DNA of 64,000 bases from Mycolicibacterium vinylchloridicum (GCF_013404075.1 NZ_JACBJQ010000012.1:88772-152771), one strand, 5' to 3'. Counted from the first letter of the stretch, positions 51,396 to 60,586 are shown. Notes: generated by a model not told the origin, from the letters alone. Translations and numbers: made by a program.

Positions 51396-54331
51396 CTCGC
51401 CTCCTCCAGGATCGCCACCGCCACCGCAAGGCAACGCTGCCTGATCCGCTCCCATTCGGCGGCCCCCTCCGGTCCCGCCCACCGGACGTCGTCGTGGTCG
51501 ACGTCGGACGGGTCGGGGTCGGCAAGCCGCCGCACCAACTGGGTTGTCACCCATTGTCGCTTAGATTGTCCAGAACAGTAATACCGGTCCATGCCGCCGA
51601 GTACCACCGCAGCTGCTTCGGTATCCATCACATTCACCAGGTCGGCGAACTCCGCGAAGTCCGACCGTTGGTTACGGCACATGACCAGATACGCCTGCAT
51701 CCGCAGCGTCTCGGCGCAGGTCGGGATCTGTAGCCGGTCGCCGGTCGGCAATTGGACGTTGGTGGTCTCCACCGGGCTGAGCCGTTCGACCGACGGATCG
51801 GCCAGGTCGGCTCCGGTTTCCAGGGCGTCCAGTGCGATGGCCAGCCGACCGCGCCACATCGTCACCGGGTGCACCGGCCGCGGCGCGGTCATCCGCGCGC
51901 TGCGATAGCCCCTGATCAGCTTGACCGTCGCGGTACTGCCCGCCCCGACGCGCATGGGCTGTGCCCTGGCGTCGTCGCTGCCCTTGACCTTGCCGGTGAG
52001 TTCGCTGCAACCGGTGAACGCCAGCGGGTCGGCCACGCTGACGGCGTCGGGCGCCAAGTTCTTCAACCGGGCCGCACCCTTGACCACCATCTTCAGATCC
52101 GCGCTCGGCGGCACCAGCGCGGAGATGTCGTCCGGGATGACGACAAGGTCGCCGAGGTCGACCTTGGGCAACGGCTTCTCGAAGTCCACCGACGGCAGGA
52201 TGCGAGCCAGCCACGAGGGCAGCCACCAGTTCCACTGATCGAACATCGCCATCAGGGCCGGCACCAGGACGAGCCGAACGATGGTCGCGTCCACCGCGAT
52301 TGCCACCGCGCAGGCCACACCGAGCTCGGCGACCAACGGCATGCCGGCGAACGCGAACCCGGTGAACACCGCGATCATGATCAGGGCGGCGCTGGTGATG
52401 GTTCGGGCGCTGGTGGAAACCCCGTAGGCGACGGCATCGCGGGTGTCGCCGGCCTGCAGGTAGCGCTCCCGGATCCGGGTCAGCAGGAAGATTTCATAGT
52501 CCATCGACAGGCCGAACGTCATGGCCAGCACCAGCGGCGGGATCGTGCTGTCGATCGAGGTGATCTTCTCGAAGCCGAGGCCCTCCAGCCAGCCCCACTG
52601 GAAGACCATCACCAGGCTGCCGTAGGCGGCCGCGACGGACAGCACCGTCATCAGCACACCCTTGAGCGCCAGGAAGACCGACCTCACGGAGATGAGCAGC
52701 ATCACGAACGCGATCAGCGCGACGAACACGAATACCAGCGGCTGGGTCGCCGATACCCGATCGTCGAAGTCCTTGATCAACGCAGTCGGTCCACCGACGT
52801 CCACCTGCGTGCCGTTCGCGGCCGGGAGCGCCGGCAAGTGCGCGCGCATCCAGTCGATGGAGTTGCGCGCGCCGATGTCCTCGGGGTCCACCGACAGCAC
52901 GGCAGACAGCAAGGCGCTGCCGTTGTTGTCGGCGAATACCGGCTTGGACACCGATACGACGTCGGGTGCCTTGGCCATCTCGGTGCTGATGGCCTCGAGC
53001 GCAGGGGCGTTCGCGGGGTCGGACGCGCCACCCTTGGGGAACGTGACCAGCACGCGCACCGGGCCCAGCGCGCCGGGACCGAGCGCTTGCGCCGCCGCCG
53101 CCACGCCGCCGCGGATCTCGTGGGACGACTTGAACTGCCGTTGCATGCTGTTGCCGAGCATCATCGAAAACGCGGGCGCGGCCATGAGCAACAGGACCAG
53201 CGTCGCCACCGTCGCCGACAGCCACGGCCGGCGCATGACCTCGCTGACCCAGCGGGTCCAGAACCGGGACTGCGTGGCCTCCGCGCGCCGAGACCACTGC
53301 AGCAGCGGCGAGCGTTTGGCCACCGACCGCCCGAAGGTGGCCAGCACGGCCGGCGTCAGCGTGGTCGATGTCAGCACCGCGATCGCGACCGCCAGGATCG
53401 CGCCGGTGGCCATCGAGCGCAGCACGGGTGTGTTGATGAGGTAGATGCCGGTCAGCGAGGCGATCACGGTCAGGCCCGACAACAGCACGGCCAAACCCGA
53501 GGTCGCCATCGCGGCGTCAGCTGCCTGGTGTGGATCGCGGCCCGCCCGTAGTTCCTCGCGGAACCGCATGAGGATGAACAGTGAATAGTCGACGGCCAAT
53601 GCGATACCGAACATCGACACCGTCGATGTGACGAACACCGACATCTGAGTGACGGTGGACAACAGATAGACCACGCCCATCGTCACGACGACGGTGCACA
53701 CTCCGAGCATCAGCGGGACCGCGGCGGCCGCCAGCGAGCCGAACACCGCGAGCAAGACAATCAGGACGATCGGAAGGTTCCAGCGTTCGGCCTCGGCGAT
53801 GTCGTGCTTGGTGGTGGTCTGGGCGGCCGCGCCGAGGGCGCCCTGACCGATGACGTACAGCCGTACCCTGCCGTTCTCGATCTGGCCGGGCTGATCGCCG
53901 GTGACACCGATCTTCTGGCGGAGCTGGCGCGCCACGTCCACGGCGCCGGTGTTGTGGAAATCCAACCGCAGCGACACCACGTAGGGCTTGTCCGGGGCAG
54001 GCGCGGGCTGGGCCGGGTTGGGGACGATCACGACACTCGGAGTGTCCTTTGCCACCTGCTCCAACCTGGCGACGGCGGCGTTCATGTCTTCGTAGCTGGC
54101 GTCGGCTCTGGGCGCGGCGACCAGCGCGAGGGGGGAGGCGCCCTGCTCGGGGTAATGGTCCTCGAGTTGGTATTGCACGTGCAGCGACTGTGAGCCGGCC
54201 ACGTCGAAGCCACCGCCGGTCAGGTGGTTGGACTGGGTCAGAGCCAGATAGACGGACGGCACGAGTGCCAGCAGCCAGCACGAGAAAACCAGCCAGCGGA
54301 ATCTGCGCAGGTTGCTGGACAGACGCATCAT
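51392..54331 (-). CDS. mmpL11: RND lipid/heme transporter MmpL11
   Basis: 979 residues. It is an RND-superfamily transporter with the MMPL pattern: helix 1, a large outer domain, then GIALAVDYSLFILMRFREEL; a second repeat has TFGLSMDYEIFLLTRIRERY. The C-terminal cytoplasmic domain runs from about 740. In M. tuberculosis MmpL11 exports wax-type lipids and takes part in heme uptake with Rv0203. ATG 54331 has a weak ribosome site; a TACGCT -10 lies about 55 bp upstream. First gene of the mmpL11-Rv0201c-CoA-binding operon. Confidence 0.93.
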   Translation of the reverse strand: MMRLSSNLRRFRWLVFSCWLLALVPSVYLALTQSNHLTGGGFDVAGSQSLHVQYQLEDHYPEQGASPLALVAAPRADASYEDMNAAVARLEQVAKDTPSVVIVPNPAQPAPAPDKPYVVSLRLDFHNTGAVDVARQLRQKIGVTGDQPGQIENGRVRLYVIGQGALGAAAQTTTKHDIAEAERWNLPIVLIVLLAVFGSLAAAAVPLMLGVCTVVVTMGVVYLLSTVTQMSVFVTSTVSMFGIALAVDYSLFILMRFREELRAGRDPHQAADAAMATSGLAVLLSGLTVIASLTGIYLINTPVLRSMATGAILAVAIAVLTSTTLTPAVLATFGRSVAKRSPLLQWSRRAEATQSRFWTRWVSEVMRRPWLSATVATLVLLLMAAPAFSMMLGNSMQRQFKSSHEIRGGVAAAAQALGPGALGPVRVLVTFPKGGASDPANAPALEAISTEMAKAPDVVSVSKPVFADNNGSALLSAVLSVDPEDIGARNSIDWMRAHLPALPAANGTQVDVGGPTALIKDFDDRVSATQPLVFVFVALIAFVMLLISVRSVFLALKGVLMTVLSVAAAYGSLVMVFQWGWLEGLGFEKITSIDSTIPPLVLAMTFGLSMDYEIFLLTRIRERYLQAGDTRDAVAYGVSTSARTITSAALIMIAVFTGFAFAGMPLVAELGVACAVAIAVDATIVRLVLVPALMAMFDQWNWWLPSWLARILPSVDFEKPLPKVDLGDLVVIPDDISALVPPSADLKMVVKGAARLKNLAPDAVSVADPLAFTGCSELTGKVKGSDDARAQPMRVGAGSTATVKLIRGYRSARMTAPRPVHPVTMWRGRLAIALDALETGADLADPSVERLSPVETTNVQLPTGDRLQIPTCAETLRMQAYLVMCRNQRSDFAEFADLVNVMDTEAAAVVLGGMDRYYCSGQSKRQWVTTQLVRRLADPDPSDVDHDDVRWAGPEGAAEWERIRQRCLAVAVAILEEAR

Positions 54332-54441
54332 GAACTGCTGGATGGCGATCTCCCCGCATTCTCCCCGGGCTATTTGGCTGCGAGCGTACCTCAGATAGCT
54401 GTGCGGTGACCTGCCGTGATTGGCGGTCTTAGCTGGATTGA

Positions 54442-54458
54442 GACCTGCTGATCAGGTC
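54442..54458. promoter_or_regulatory. Inverted repeat in the mmpL11-hemophore intergenic region
   Basis: GACCTG-CTGAT-CAGGTC is a perfect 6-bp-arm dyad with a 5-bp centre. It lies 26 bp before the longer hairpin described below and faces both divergent genes. It could be an operator. Confidence 0.4.
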
Positions 54459-54483
54459 CTCGTTACCCACGTTCGAGTGGCAG

Positions 54484-54512
54484 CCGACATCCTGCCGATG
54501 GCAGGATGTCGG
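54484..54512. promoter_or_regulatory. 29-nt perfect hairpin/palindrome before the Rv0203-like gene
   Basis: 13-bp arms CCGACATCCTGCC/GGCAGGATGTCGG around a GAT loop lie 84 bp before the hemophore ATG and about 150 bp before mmpL11. There is no U-tract and no gene ends nearby, so a terminator is unlikely. It may be an operator for a large dimer or an RNA structure in the leader of the hemophore transcript. Confidence 0.55.
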
Positions 54513-54596
54513 TCGACCGTGCACCGGGTCGGGGAATTAGCCGGGTCGCAGCGTTGCTGCGGCGCGGCTTGGCTTTCAGCGAACCCGAGGAGTCCC

Positions 54597-55133
54597 ATGT
54601 CTGTGTCCTCCGGATCGACGACTGCGGTATTACGCCGCGGCCTGTGCGCGGTGCTGGCCGCCACGGCAACCGGGAGTGCGGTCGCGCTCGCGCTGTCATC
54701 GACTCCGGCGACCGCTGCACCGGACCCGTGCGCGGCCAGCCAGATCGCCAAGACCGTCGGCACGGTCGCCACCAACACCGGGACGTATCTGGACGGCCAC
54801 CCGCAGACCAATCGGGCGCTGACGACGATCTCCCAGCAGCAGGCCGGCCCGCAGACCGTGGTGGCGCTGAAGAGCTACTTCGACGCCCACCCCGATGCGG
54901 CCAAGGACCTGCAGACCATCCAGCAGCCGCTGACGAGTCTGTCCACCCAGTGCGCGCTGCCGGTGAGCCTGCCGCAGCTGCTCGGTCTGCTGCAGGCGGC
55001 GCAGACGGGCGGGCTGCCCGGGGCGGCGCCGGGCACACTGCCGGGGGTGACGACCGCGCAGCAGATCGCCGGTACCCAGACTCCGCTGGGCAGCGGTCCG
55101 CTGCCTGGGCCGACCTCGTTCACCACGCGCTGA
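54597..55133 (+). CDS. Secreted hemophore Rv0203-like
   Basis: 178 residues from ATG 54597, after GAGGAGTCCC. The signal peptide ends near TATA (about 40). The domain has Cys45/Cys119 and candidate heme ligands Tyr64 and His68 (YLDGHP) and His98 (YFDAHP), corresponding to Rv0203 Tyr59, His63, His89. A 50-residue C-terminal Gly/Pro/Thr extension (GGLPGAAPGTLPGVTTAQ) is absent from Rv0203. Heme is passed to MmpL11 and MmpL3 in M. tuberculosis. It is divergent from mmpL11. Confidence 0.85.
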   Translation: MSVSSGSTTAVLRRGLCAVLAATATGSAVALALSSTPATAAPDPCAASQIAKTVGTVATNTGTYLDGHPQTNRALTTISQQQAGPQTVVALKSYFDAHPDAAKDLQTIQQPLTSLSTQCALPVSLPQLLGLLQAAQTGGLPGAAPGTLPGVTTAQQIAGTQTPLGSGPLPGPTSFTTR

Positions 55134-55134
55134 T

Positions 55135-55182
55135 CGACGCGGCACCGAAAGCCCGGAGAAGGGGCTCTGACCAGCCGCGTCG
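55135..55182 (+). terminator. Branched stem-loop after the hemophore gene
   Basis: Arms CGACGCGGC (55135-55143) and GCCGCGTCG (55174-55182) are perfect over 9 bp. An inner stem AGCCC/GGGCT lies at 55150-55154 and 55162-55166. It starts 2 nt after the stop of the Rv0203-like gene and is probably its terminator. Confidence 0.55.
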
Positions 55183-55300
55183 GAACATTCTCACGATTGG
55201 TTAAGCTCAAGGCGCGAAAGTCTGCAGCAATTCTGCTTAGCTTTCTCCTGTCAGTAGCGGTTACTGGCATCGCTTCTCCCTACGCTTAAGGAGTCCGAGC

Positions 55301-55669
55301 ATGTTGGTTAATGCCCGTCTGGCCCGTCGCGCGGTCGCCGGAGTGATCGGGACGGGCGCTGTCGCCGGCGCGATCCTGGTTGGCGCCCCGTCCGCGCTCG
55401 CCGACCCGCCCCCGAACTGCACCGCTGCTGACCTTGCCGGGGTCGCCGCGGGTGTGTCCGCCGCGACGTCGGCCTACCTGTTCACGCATCCTGATGTCAA
55501 CGCGTTCTTCACCGGTCTGGAGGGTGCACCGCGTGACACCATCCGGTCCGAGGTGAAGCAGTACCTGGACTACAACCCGACAGTGAAGGCCGAGCTGCAG
55601 GGCATCCGCCAGCCGCTGGTCGACCTCAAGAACCGCTGCGGCAGCGCCCCAGACGTTCCTGTCTCCTAA
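55301..55669 (+). CDS. Second hemophore-like secreted protein
   Basis: 122 residues. The signal peptide ends SALA (about 34), Cys40/Cys113 form the disulfide pair. Tyr59 and His63 (AYLFTHPDVN) match the first two heme ligands of Rv0203 exactly in number; the third position is Asn92 (YLDYNP). ATG 55301 follows AAGGAG. It lies 167 bp after the Rv0203-like gene, and its stop is 6 nt before a response-regulator gene, which suggests an operon linking the protein to signalling. Confidence 0.78.
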   Translation: MLVNARLARRAVAGVIGTGAVAGAILVGAPSALADPPPNCTAADLAGVAAGVSAATSAYLFTHPDVNAFFTGLEGAPRDTIRSEVKQYLDYNPTVKAELQGIRQPLVDLKNRCGSAPDVPVS

Positions 55670-55675
55670 CTCGCA

Positions 55676-56395
55676 GTGCGGGTAGGACAGCAGCCCGCGC
55701 AGGAAGGCGCCGGCCGCACCGTCCTGATGGTCGATGACGACCCGGATGTCCGGACTTCGGTCGCACGCGGTTTGCGGCATTCGGGGTTCGACGTCCGGGT
55801 GGCGGCGACCGGCAAGGAAGCCTTGCGGCTCTTGGCGAACGAGAACCACGACGCGTTGGTACTCGACGTTCAAATGCCGGAGCTCGACGGTGTGGCGGTG
55901 GTGACCGCCCTGCGTGCGCTCGGGAATGACATCCCCATCTGCGTGCTGTCGGCGCGCGACACGGTCAACGACCGCATCGCCGGTCTGGAGGCCGGTGCCG
56001 ACGATTATCTGACCAAGCCCTTCGACTTGGGCGAGCTGGTGGCTCGGCTGCACGCGCTGCTCCGCCGGGCGGCAAGCTCGCACGAGGGTTCGGACGCCGT
56101 CACCATCGGACCGCTCACGATCGACACCGCCCGGCGGCTGGTGTTCGTCAACGGAGACCGGGTCGAGCTGACCAAGCGGGAGTTCGATCTGCTGGCGGTG
56201 CTGGCCGAGAACTCCGGTGTGGTGCTGTCCCGGCAGCGCCTCCTGGAATTGGTGTGGGGCTACGACTTTGAGGTCGACACCAACGTGGCCGATGTGTTCA
56301 TCAGTTATCTACGCCGAAAACTGGAGCGCGAAGGCGTGCCGCGCGTGATCCACACCGTGCGTGGAATCGGTTACGTGCTGCGGTCGGAGCCGTGA
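55676..56395 (+). CDS. OmpR-family response regulator, PrrA-like
   Basis: 239 residues. Receiver domain with acidic Asp21/Asp22, phospho-acceptor Asp64 ([10 protein letters not shown]) and Lys in [11 protein letters not shown]. The winged-helix DNA-binding domain contains [19 protein letters not shown] and [12 protein letters not shown]. It is strikingly close to mycobacterial PrrA in wording, so it is a PrrA paralogue or relative. GTG 55676 begins 6 nt after the hemophore-like stop and ends 7 nt before the kinase gene. Confidence 0.9.
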   Translation: MRVGQQPAQEGAGRTVLMVDDDPDVRTSVARGLRHSGFDVRVAATGKEALRLLANENHDALVLDVQMPELDGVAVVTALRALGNDIPICVLSARDTVNDRIAGLEAGADDYLTKPFDLGELVARLHALLRRAASSHEGSDAVTIGPLTIDTARRLVFVNGDRVELTKREFDLLAVLAENSGVVLSRQRLLELVWGYDFEVDTNVADVFISYLRRKLEREGVPRVIHTVRGIGYVLRSEP

Positions 56396-56402
56396 GTCGG
56401 TC

Positions 56403-57728
56403 GTGACGTCGGGCCGTAGCCTCTCCCTGCGAGTCCGGGTCGCCCTGGCCGCAGCGCTGGCCGCTGCCGTGGTGGTCGCCCTGCTGGCCCTTCTGACGTG
56501 GACGGTGCTGGCCAACAACGACAATGCGCAGCTGGATCGGCGACTGGACTCGATCGTCGACGCGAGCATGTTTCCCGAGCAGCTGCGCGATCCGAGCCGG
56601 GTGCTGACGACCGGACGTTCGCGCTCGACCGGCCAAGTCGTGTTCCAGCGTGGCTTCCAGTTGCCGCCGCTGCCGCCGGGAACCGCGACGGTCACCGTCA
56701 ACAGCGTCGACTACCGGGTGCGCACGGTGAATGTCGATCAGTCCGGCGGCATCCTGGTCTCGATCGGTATCCGCGCCGACAGCATTCTGCTGAGCCGTGC
56801 GCGGATTCCGCTCTACGTGTTCATCGTGTGCCTGGCCGTGATGATCGCGGCGACTCTTGGCTGGATATTGGCCGGGCCGGCGATCCGCCCACTGCTGCGG
56901 CTGACCGAGCAGACCAGGCGGCTTGGCAAAGGCAGCGACAAGTTGGAGCCGGTCTACGGTGCCGCCGAAGCCGAGGACCTCTCCGAGGCGATGGTCGCGA
57001 TGCTCCACAGGCTGGCGGACGCCCAAGCGGCGACGACGAATTCGCTCCAGGCTGCTCAGGATTTCGCGGCCAACGCCGCCCACGAACTGCGAACGCCGTT
57101 GACCGCGATGCGGGCCGACCTGGACACTCTGCGCATTCACGACCTACCGCCCGAGGAGCGCGAGGAGGTGGTCGGTGACCTGTCCCGCGCGCAACGGCGC
57201 GTCGAGGCGATCATCACCGCGTTGGGGCAGTTGGCATCCGGGCAGTTGGCCCGAGCCGAGGACCGTGAGTCGATCGACGTCGCCGAGATGCTCGACCGGG
57301 TGGCGCGGGAGAACGTACGTTCGGGTCAAGTCGAGATCATCGTGGAGGCCGACGAGGCGGGCACGGTATGGGGTTGGCCGGCGGGCCTGCGGCTGGCGGT
57401 GGACAATTTGGTCCGTAACGCGATCACGCACGGCGAGGCCACCCGGATCGTCCTGCGCGCTCGGCGCTACGAGTCGGTGCTGGCGATCACCGTCGACGAC
57501 AACGGCCGTGGCTTGCCCGCCGAGGAGCATCGAAAGGTGTTGGGGCGCTTCGCCCGCGGCAGCACCGCCACAGCCGGCGGATCAGGTCTGGGGCTGGCGC
57601 TGGTGGCGCAGCAGGCGGCGCTGCACGGCGGTGACATCGAGCTCTCCGACGGCCCGCTCGGCGGGTTGCGTGCGGTTCTGACGGTGGCGGCCTTCCCCGA
57701 GCCCGTGTTGCCGCCCGCGCAGGTCTAG
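56403..57728 (+). CDS. Sensor histidine kinase, PrrB-like
   Basis: 441 residues from GTG 56403. Two membrane helices (about 12-37 and 136-158) flank an outer sensor domain of about 95 residues (DRRLDSIVDASMFPEQLRDP). A HAMP region and HisKA follow with H-box NAAHELRTPLTAM (His227), and HATPase_c with NAITHGEA, DDNGRGLP and GSGLGLALVAQQAAL. The layout and wording resemble PrrB. Cognate of the preceding regulator. The stop shares CTAG with the convergent DUF3054 stop. Confidence 0.9.
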   Translation: MTSGRSLSLRVRVALAAALAAAVVVALLALLTWTVLANNDNAQLDRRLDSIVDASMFPEQLRDPSRVLTTGRSRSTGQVVFQRGFQLPPLPPGTATVTVNSVDYRVRTVNVDQSGGILVSIGIRADSILLSRARIPLYVFIVCLAVMIAATLGWILAGPAIRPLLRLTEQTRRLGKGSDKLEPVYGAAEAEDLSEAMVAMLHRLADAQAATTNSLQAAQDFAANAAHELRTPLTAMRADLDTLRIHDLPPEEREEVVGDLSRAQRRVEAIITALGQLASGQLARAEDRESIDVAEMLDRVARENVRSGQVEIIVEADEAGTVWGWPAGLRLAVDNLVRNAITHGEATRIVLRARRYESVLAITVDDNGRGLPAEEHRKVLGRFARGSTATAGGSGLGLALVAQQAALHGGDIELSDGPLGGLRAVLTVAAFPEPVLPPAQV

Positions 57729-58099
57729 CCGCGCTTGCGGATCAGCGCGGCGACCCCGCGCCAGCCCAACAGCAGTAGGGCGGTCACCAGCGACGCGACG
57801 ATGATGAAGCTGACTGCAACTCCCTGAGAACTGGCTTTGCGCAACAACATTCCGACCACCACGGTGGAAATCCACACGATCACCCCGGTGGGTGCGATTG
57901 CTGTCGGCGCTCGCCAGCCTCGGGAGACCAACCAGCCGAGCGCCGTGCCGGACAGGAACGGCCACGCAGTCTCGGCGATTCCGGCGAGCGTCAGTCCCTC
58001 GGCGTGGCTGCGTCGCCCGAGCGCGCAGAACACCAGGACGCAGACGATGTCACCGGCGAGCGCGAGAGCTGCCGGCCGGGTGTCGGTACGAACTGCCAT
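57725..58099 (-). CDS. DUF3054 family membrane protein
   Basis: 124 residues from ATG 58099; a longer frame to 58159 exists. Four hydrophobic helices: LALAGDIVCVLVFCALGRRSH, TAWPFLSGTALGWLVSRGW, TGVIVWISTVVVGMLLRK, and VSFIIVASLVTALLLLGW. This matches the DUF3054 family, whose function is unknown. It lies 29 bp downstream of the Rv0204c-like stop in the same direction, so it may be cotranscribed with it. Confidence 0.82.
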   Translation of the reverse strand: MAVRTDTRPAALALAGDIVCVLVFCALGRRSHAEGLTLAGIAETAWPFLSGTALGWLVSRGWRAPTAIAPTGVIVWISTVVVGMLLRKASSQGVAVSFIIVASLVTALLLLGWRGVAALIRKRG

Positions 58100-58128
58100 G
58101 TTCGGATCCAAGCACAGTCGCGGGCGCG

Positions 58129-59304
58129 TCAGTCCCTGATGTCGTCGTCGCCGGGGCAAGGTGGTGGCACCGGGCCCTGCAGTGCGGTGTCGGCGGGATC
58201 GCCGGTCGGTTCGCCGCTGGCCTCAGCCTCGGCTTCGGCGATCTCCGCGGCGACCGCGTCGGGGTCGAGCGCGCCCTCGGTCCGGAACATGAAGAAGAAC
58301 ACCACCCAGCCGATCGTCGAGATGAAGATCCAGCTCACCAGCCGGTAGATCAGCATCGCGGAGATCGCGGCGGGCAGCGCCATCCCGCTGGACACCAGAC
58401 CGGGGACCAGGACGGCCTCGACCACCAGCAGGCCACCGGGCATCAGCGGGATCGACCCGACCGCGCGGGCGGCTGCGTAGGCGACGGTCAGCCCCGCCAG
58501 CGACGGTTTGCCCCCGGCGGCGTAGGCAGCGAATGCCAGGCAGGCGACGTCGCACACCCAGTTGAAGAACGACCAGCTGAACGCAACCCCGAGGGTGCGC
58601 CGGCTCAGACTGACCGATTCGAGTTGGTTGAGCGTCTCGCGCCACTTGTGCAGGCCGGTATCGGCGGGCTTGCCGCGTGCGGAGTTGACCCAGCCCAGCA
58701 CCTTGACGCCGATACCGTCGATGAGTTCGGGCCGAGTGGCCACCGCCTGAGCGAGCAGCAGCAGTGCGATGAACCCGCCGAGGGTGAACAACAGCGAGAA
58801 CGGATTGTTCTTGGCGCCCAACAGGAATGCGCCCCCGAGGCCCAACAACGCGAGCCCGACGACCTGCAGCGCCCCCGACATCACCAGCTGCCAGGAAGCC
58901 ACCACCGGCGATGCGCCCCAGAGCCGCTGCTGCCGGTAGACGAAGGTGGCCGAGAGCACCGGACCGCCGGGCATCGTGGTGCTCAGCGCGTTGCCGGCAT
59001 AGAAGGCCGCCTCGGAGCGCCACTGGTGGACCACGACGCCGGCCGATCGCAATAGTGTCCGCTGGATCTGGGCGAAGCTGTGCATCGACAGCATGGCCGC
59101 GGCGATCGCGGCCAGCACCCACCACATATTGGCCGTGATCAGGCTTTTCCAGGCTTTCGCCAGCTGATCCCACACCAGAGTGGCCTCGACGGCCAGCACA
59201 ATCAGAGCGACGCCGAGCACCGCCCAGCGGACCCACCACCACTTCCCGCGCGCCGGTGGGTCGTGTTCCTCGCGGGCGGTGTTGACCGACGCGTCGTGGG
59301 ACAC
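58129..59304 (-). CDS. Lysylphosphatidylglycerol synthase transmembrane-domain protein (YbhN/AglD-like; Rv0204c)
   Basis: 391 residues with about eight hydrophobic helices. LPG synthase-type TM region: STTMPGGPVLSATFVYRQQR and SIPLMPGGLLVVEAVLVPGL (PGG motif conserved). The catalytic transferase domain of MprF is absent, as in the flippase-like UPF0104 group. The C-terminal tail is acidic (AEIAEAEAEASGEPTGDP). GTG 59304 lies 7 nt after TACGCT on the minus strand, making a leaderless mRNA divergent from Rv0205. Confidence 0.85.
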   Translation of the reverse strand: MSHDASVNTAREEHDPPARGKWWWVRWAVLGVALIVLAVEATLVWDQLAKAWKSLITANMWWVLAAIAAAMLSMHSFAQIQRTLLRSAGVVVHQWRSEAAFYAGNALSTTMPGGPVLSATFVYRQQRLWGASPVVASWQLVMSGALQVVGLALLGLGGAFLLGAKNNPFSLLFTLGGFIALLLLAQAVATRPELIDGIGVKVLGWVNSARGKPADTGLHKWRETLNQLESVSLSRRTLGVAFSWSFFNWVCDVACLAFAAYAAGGKPSLAGLTVAYAAARAVGSIPLMPGGLLVVEAVLVPGLVSSGMALPAAISAMLIYRLVSWIFISTIGWVVFFFMFRTEGALDPDAVAAEIAEAEAEASGEPTGDPADTALQGPVPPPCPGDDDIRD

Positions 59305-59311
59305 GCAGATC

Positions 59312-59377
59312 AGCGTAACCGTGCAGGCTGGTACCGACGGTGTTCGGCGCGGGATGTCCGCCTGTGCCGGTTACGCT
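59312..59377. promoter_or_regulatory. Mirror-image divergent leaderless promoters
   Basis: AGCGTAACC (59312-59320) and GGTTACGCT (59369-59377) are exact inverted copies. Each supplies a TACGCT -10 hexamer placed exactly 7 nt before its start codon: GTG 59304 on the minus strand and ATG 59385 on the plus strand. Transcription should start at or next to the start codons. Confidence 0.65.
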
Positions 59378-59384
59378 TGGCCGC

Positions 59385-60536
59385 ATGCCGGCGACCCGAG
59401 CTTCGGACGACGAATCCGTCTCCCCCCTGGTCCGCAAAACCGCAGCGTGGTGTTGGCGCCTGCTGGTGATCGGGACGTTCGTCGTAGCGTTGTTGTGGGT
59501 CGTGCAGCATCTGCAGGTGATCGTCGTACCTGTCGCCCTGGCGACCATGCTGGCGGCATTGCTGCTGCCGGCCGTCGACTGGCTCGACCGCCGCGGCGCA
59601 CCCCGCGGTGGCGCGGTTGCGCTGGTGCTGCTCGCCGGCTTCGCGCTCTTCGGCGGGATCCTGACTTTTGTTGTCAGCCAATTTGTTTCGGGCCTGCCAA
59701 GCTTGGTGGAGCAGGTCACCCACAGCATCGACAATCTGCGCAAGTGGCTCATCGAAGGGCCGGCGCATCTGAGCCGGGAACAGATCGACAACGCCGGCAA
59801 CTCCGCGATCACCGCGCTGCGCGATAACCAGGAGAAGCTGACCACCGGCGCACTGTCCACTGCCGCTACGCTGACCGAGATCGTCACGGGCGCGTTGCTG
59901 GTGTTCTTCACGCTCATCTTCTTGTTGCATGGCGGGCGCAACATCTATGGCTTCGTCACCAAAATCGTCCCGTCCTCAGCTCGGGAACGGGTGCGAGACG
60001 CCGGTCGGGCCGGATTCGGCTCGCTGATCGGCTACGTGCGGGCGACCTTCCTGGTAGCGCTCGTCGATGCCGTCGGCATCGGCACCGGGCTCGCGATCAT
60101 GGGCATCCCGCTGGCGCTGCCGCTGGCCTCGCTGGTCTTTCTCGGCGCGTTCATTCCGCTGGTCGGCGCGATCATCACCGGCTTCCTCGCCGTGGTGGTG
60201 GCGCTGTTGGCGAAGGGTGTTGTGTACGCCCTGATCACGCTCGGGCTGATCATCGCGGTCCAGCAACTGGAAGCCCACGTCCTGCAACCGCTGGTGATGG
60301 GTCGCGCGGTGTCGATCCACCCGCTGGCGATCGTGCTGGCGATCGCAGGCGGCGGCGTGCTGGCCGGCATCGTCGGTGCGCTCTTGTCGGTGCCGTTGGT
60401 CGCATTCCTCAACAGCGCCTTCCGCGTGTTACTGGCCGAGGACCCGGCTGAAGAGGCGGCCGAACTCGAGGCGCGGGACGACGCCGTCGTCATCAATGCC
60501 GAACCTGACGTCGTGCCGCCAAAACGCGAGGACTAG
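59385..60536 (+). CDS. AI-2E family transporter-like membrane protein (Rv0205)
   Basis: 383 residues from ATG 59385. AI-2E transporter (PerM/YdiK) fold: helices at about 25-70, a long helical outer/central segment, then [20 protein letters not shown] and [20 protein letters not shown], both family signatures. Substrate unknown in mycobacteria. The start is fixed by the TACGCT hexamer. A hairpin terminator follows the stop. Confidence 0.88.
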   Translation: MPATRASDDESVSPLVRKTAAWCWRLLVIGTFVVALLWVVQHLQVIVVPVALATMLAALLLPAVDWLDRRGAPRGGAVALVLLAGFALFGGILTFVVSQFVSGLPSLVEQVTHSIDNLRKWLIEGPAHLSREQIDNAGNSAITALRDNQEKLTTGALSTAATLTEIVTGALLVFFTLIFLLHGGRNIYGFVTKIVPSSARERVRDAGRAGFGSLIGYVRATFLVALVDAVGIGTGLAIMGIPLALPLASLVFLGAFIPLVGAIITGFLAVVVALLAKGVVYALITLGLIIAVQQLEAHVLQPLVMGRAVSIHPLAIVLAIAGGGVLAGIVGALLSVPLVAFLNSAFRVLLAEDPAEEAAELEARDDAVVINAEPDVVPPKRED

Positions 60537-60554
60537 GTGCATTGATCCAGTACT

Positions 60555-60586
60555 GAGAGCGAAGATTCGGCGGATTCTTCGCTCTC
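60555..60586. terminator. Bidirectional hairpin terminator
   Basis: A perfect 11-bp stem, GAGAGCGAAGA/TCTTCGCTCTC, with a 10-nt loop lies between the Rv0205-like stop (60536) and the stop of the convergent giant gene (60600). Position and strength fit termination from both sides. Confidence 0.75.

Noticed and set aside
51752..53551. A 599-codon plus-strand frame opposite mmpL11
   Set aside because: Arg/His-rich shadow of the RND transporter gene; no family resemblance.
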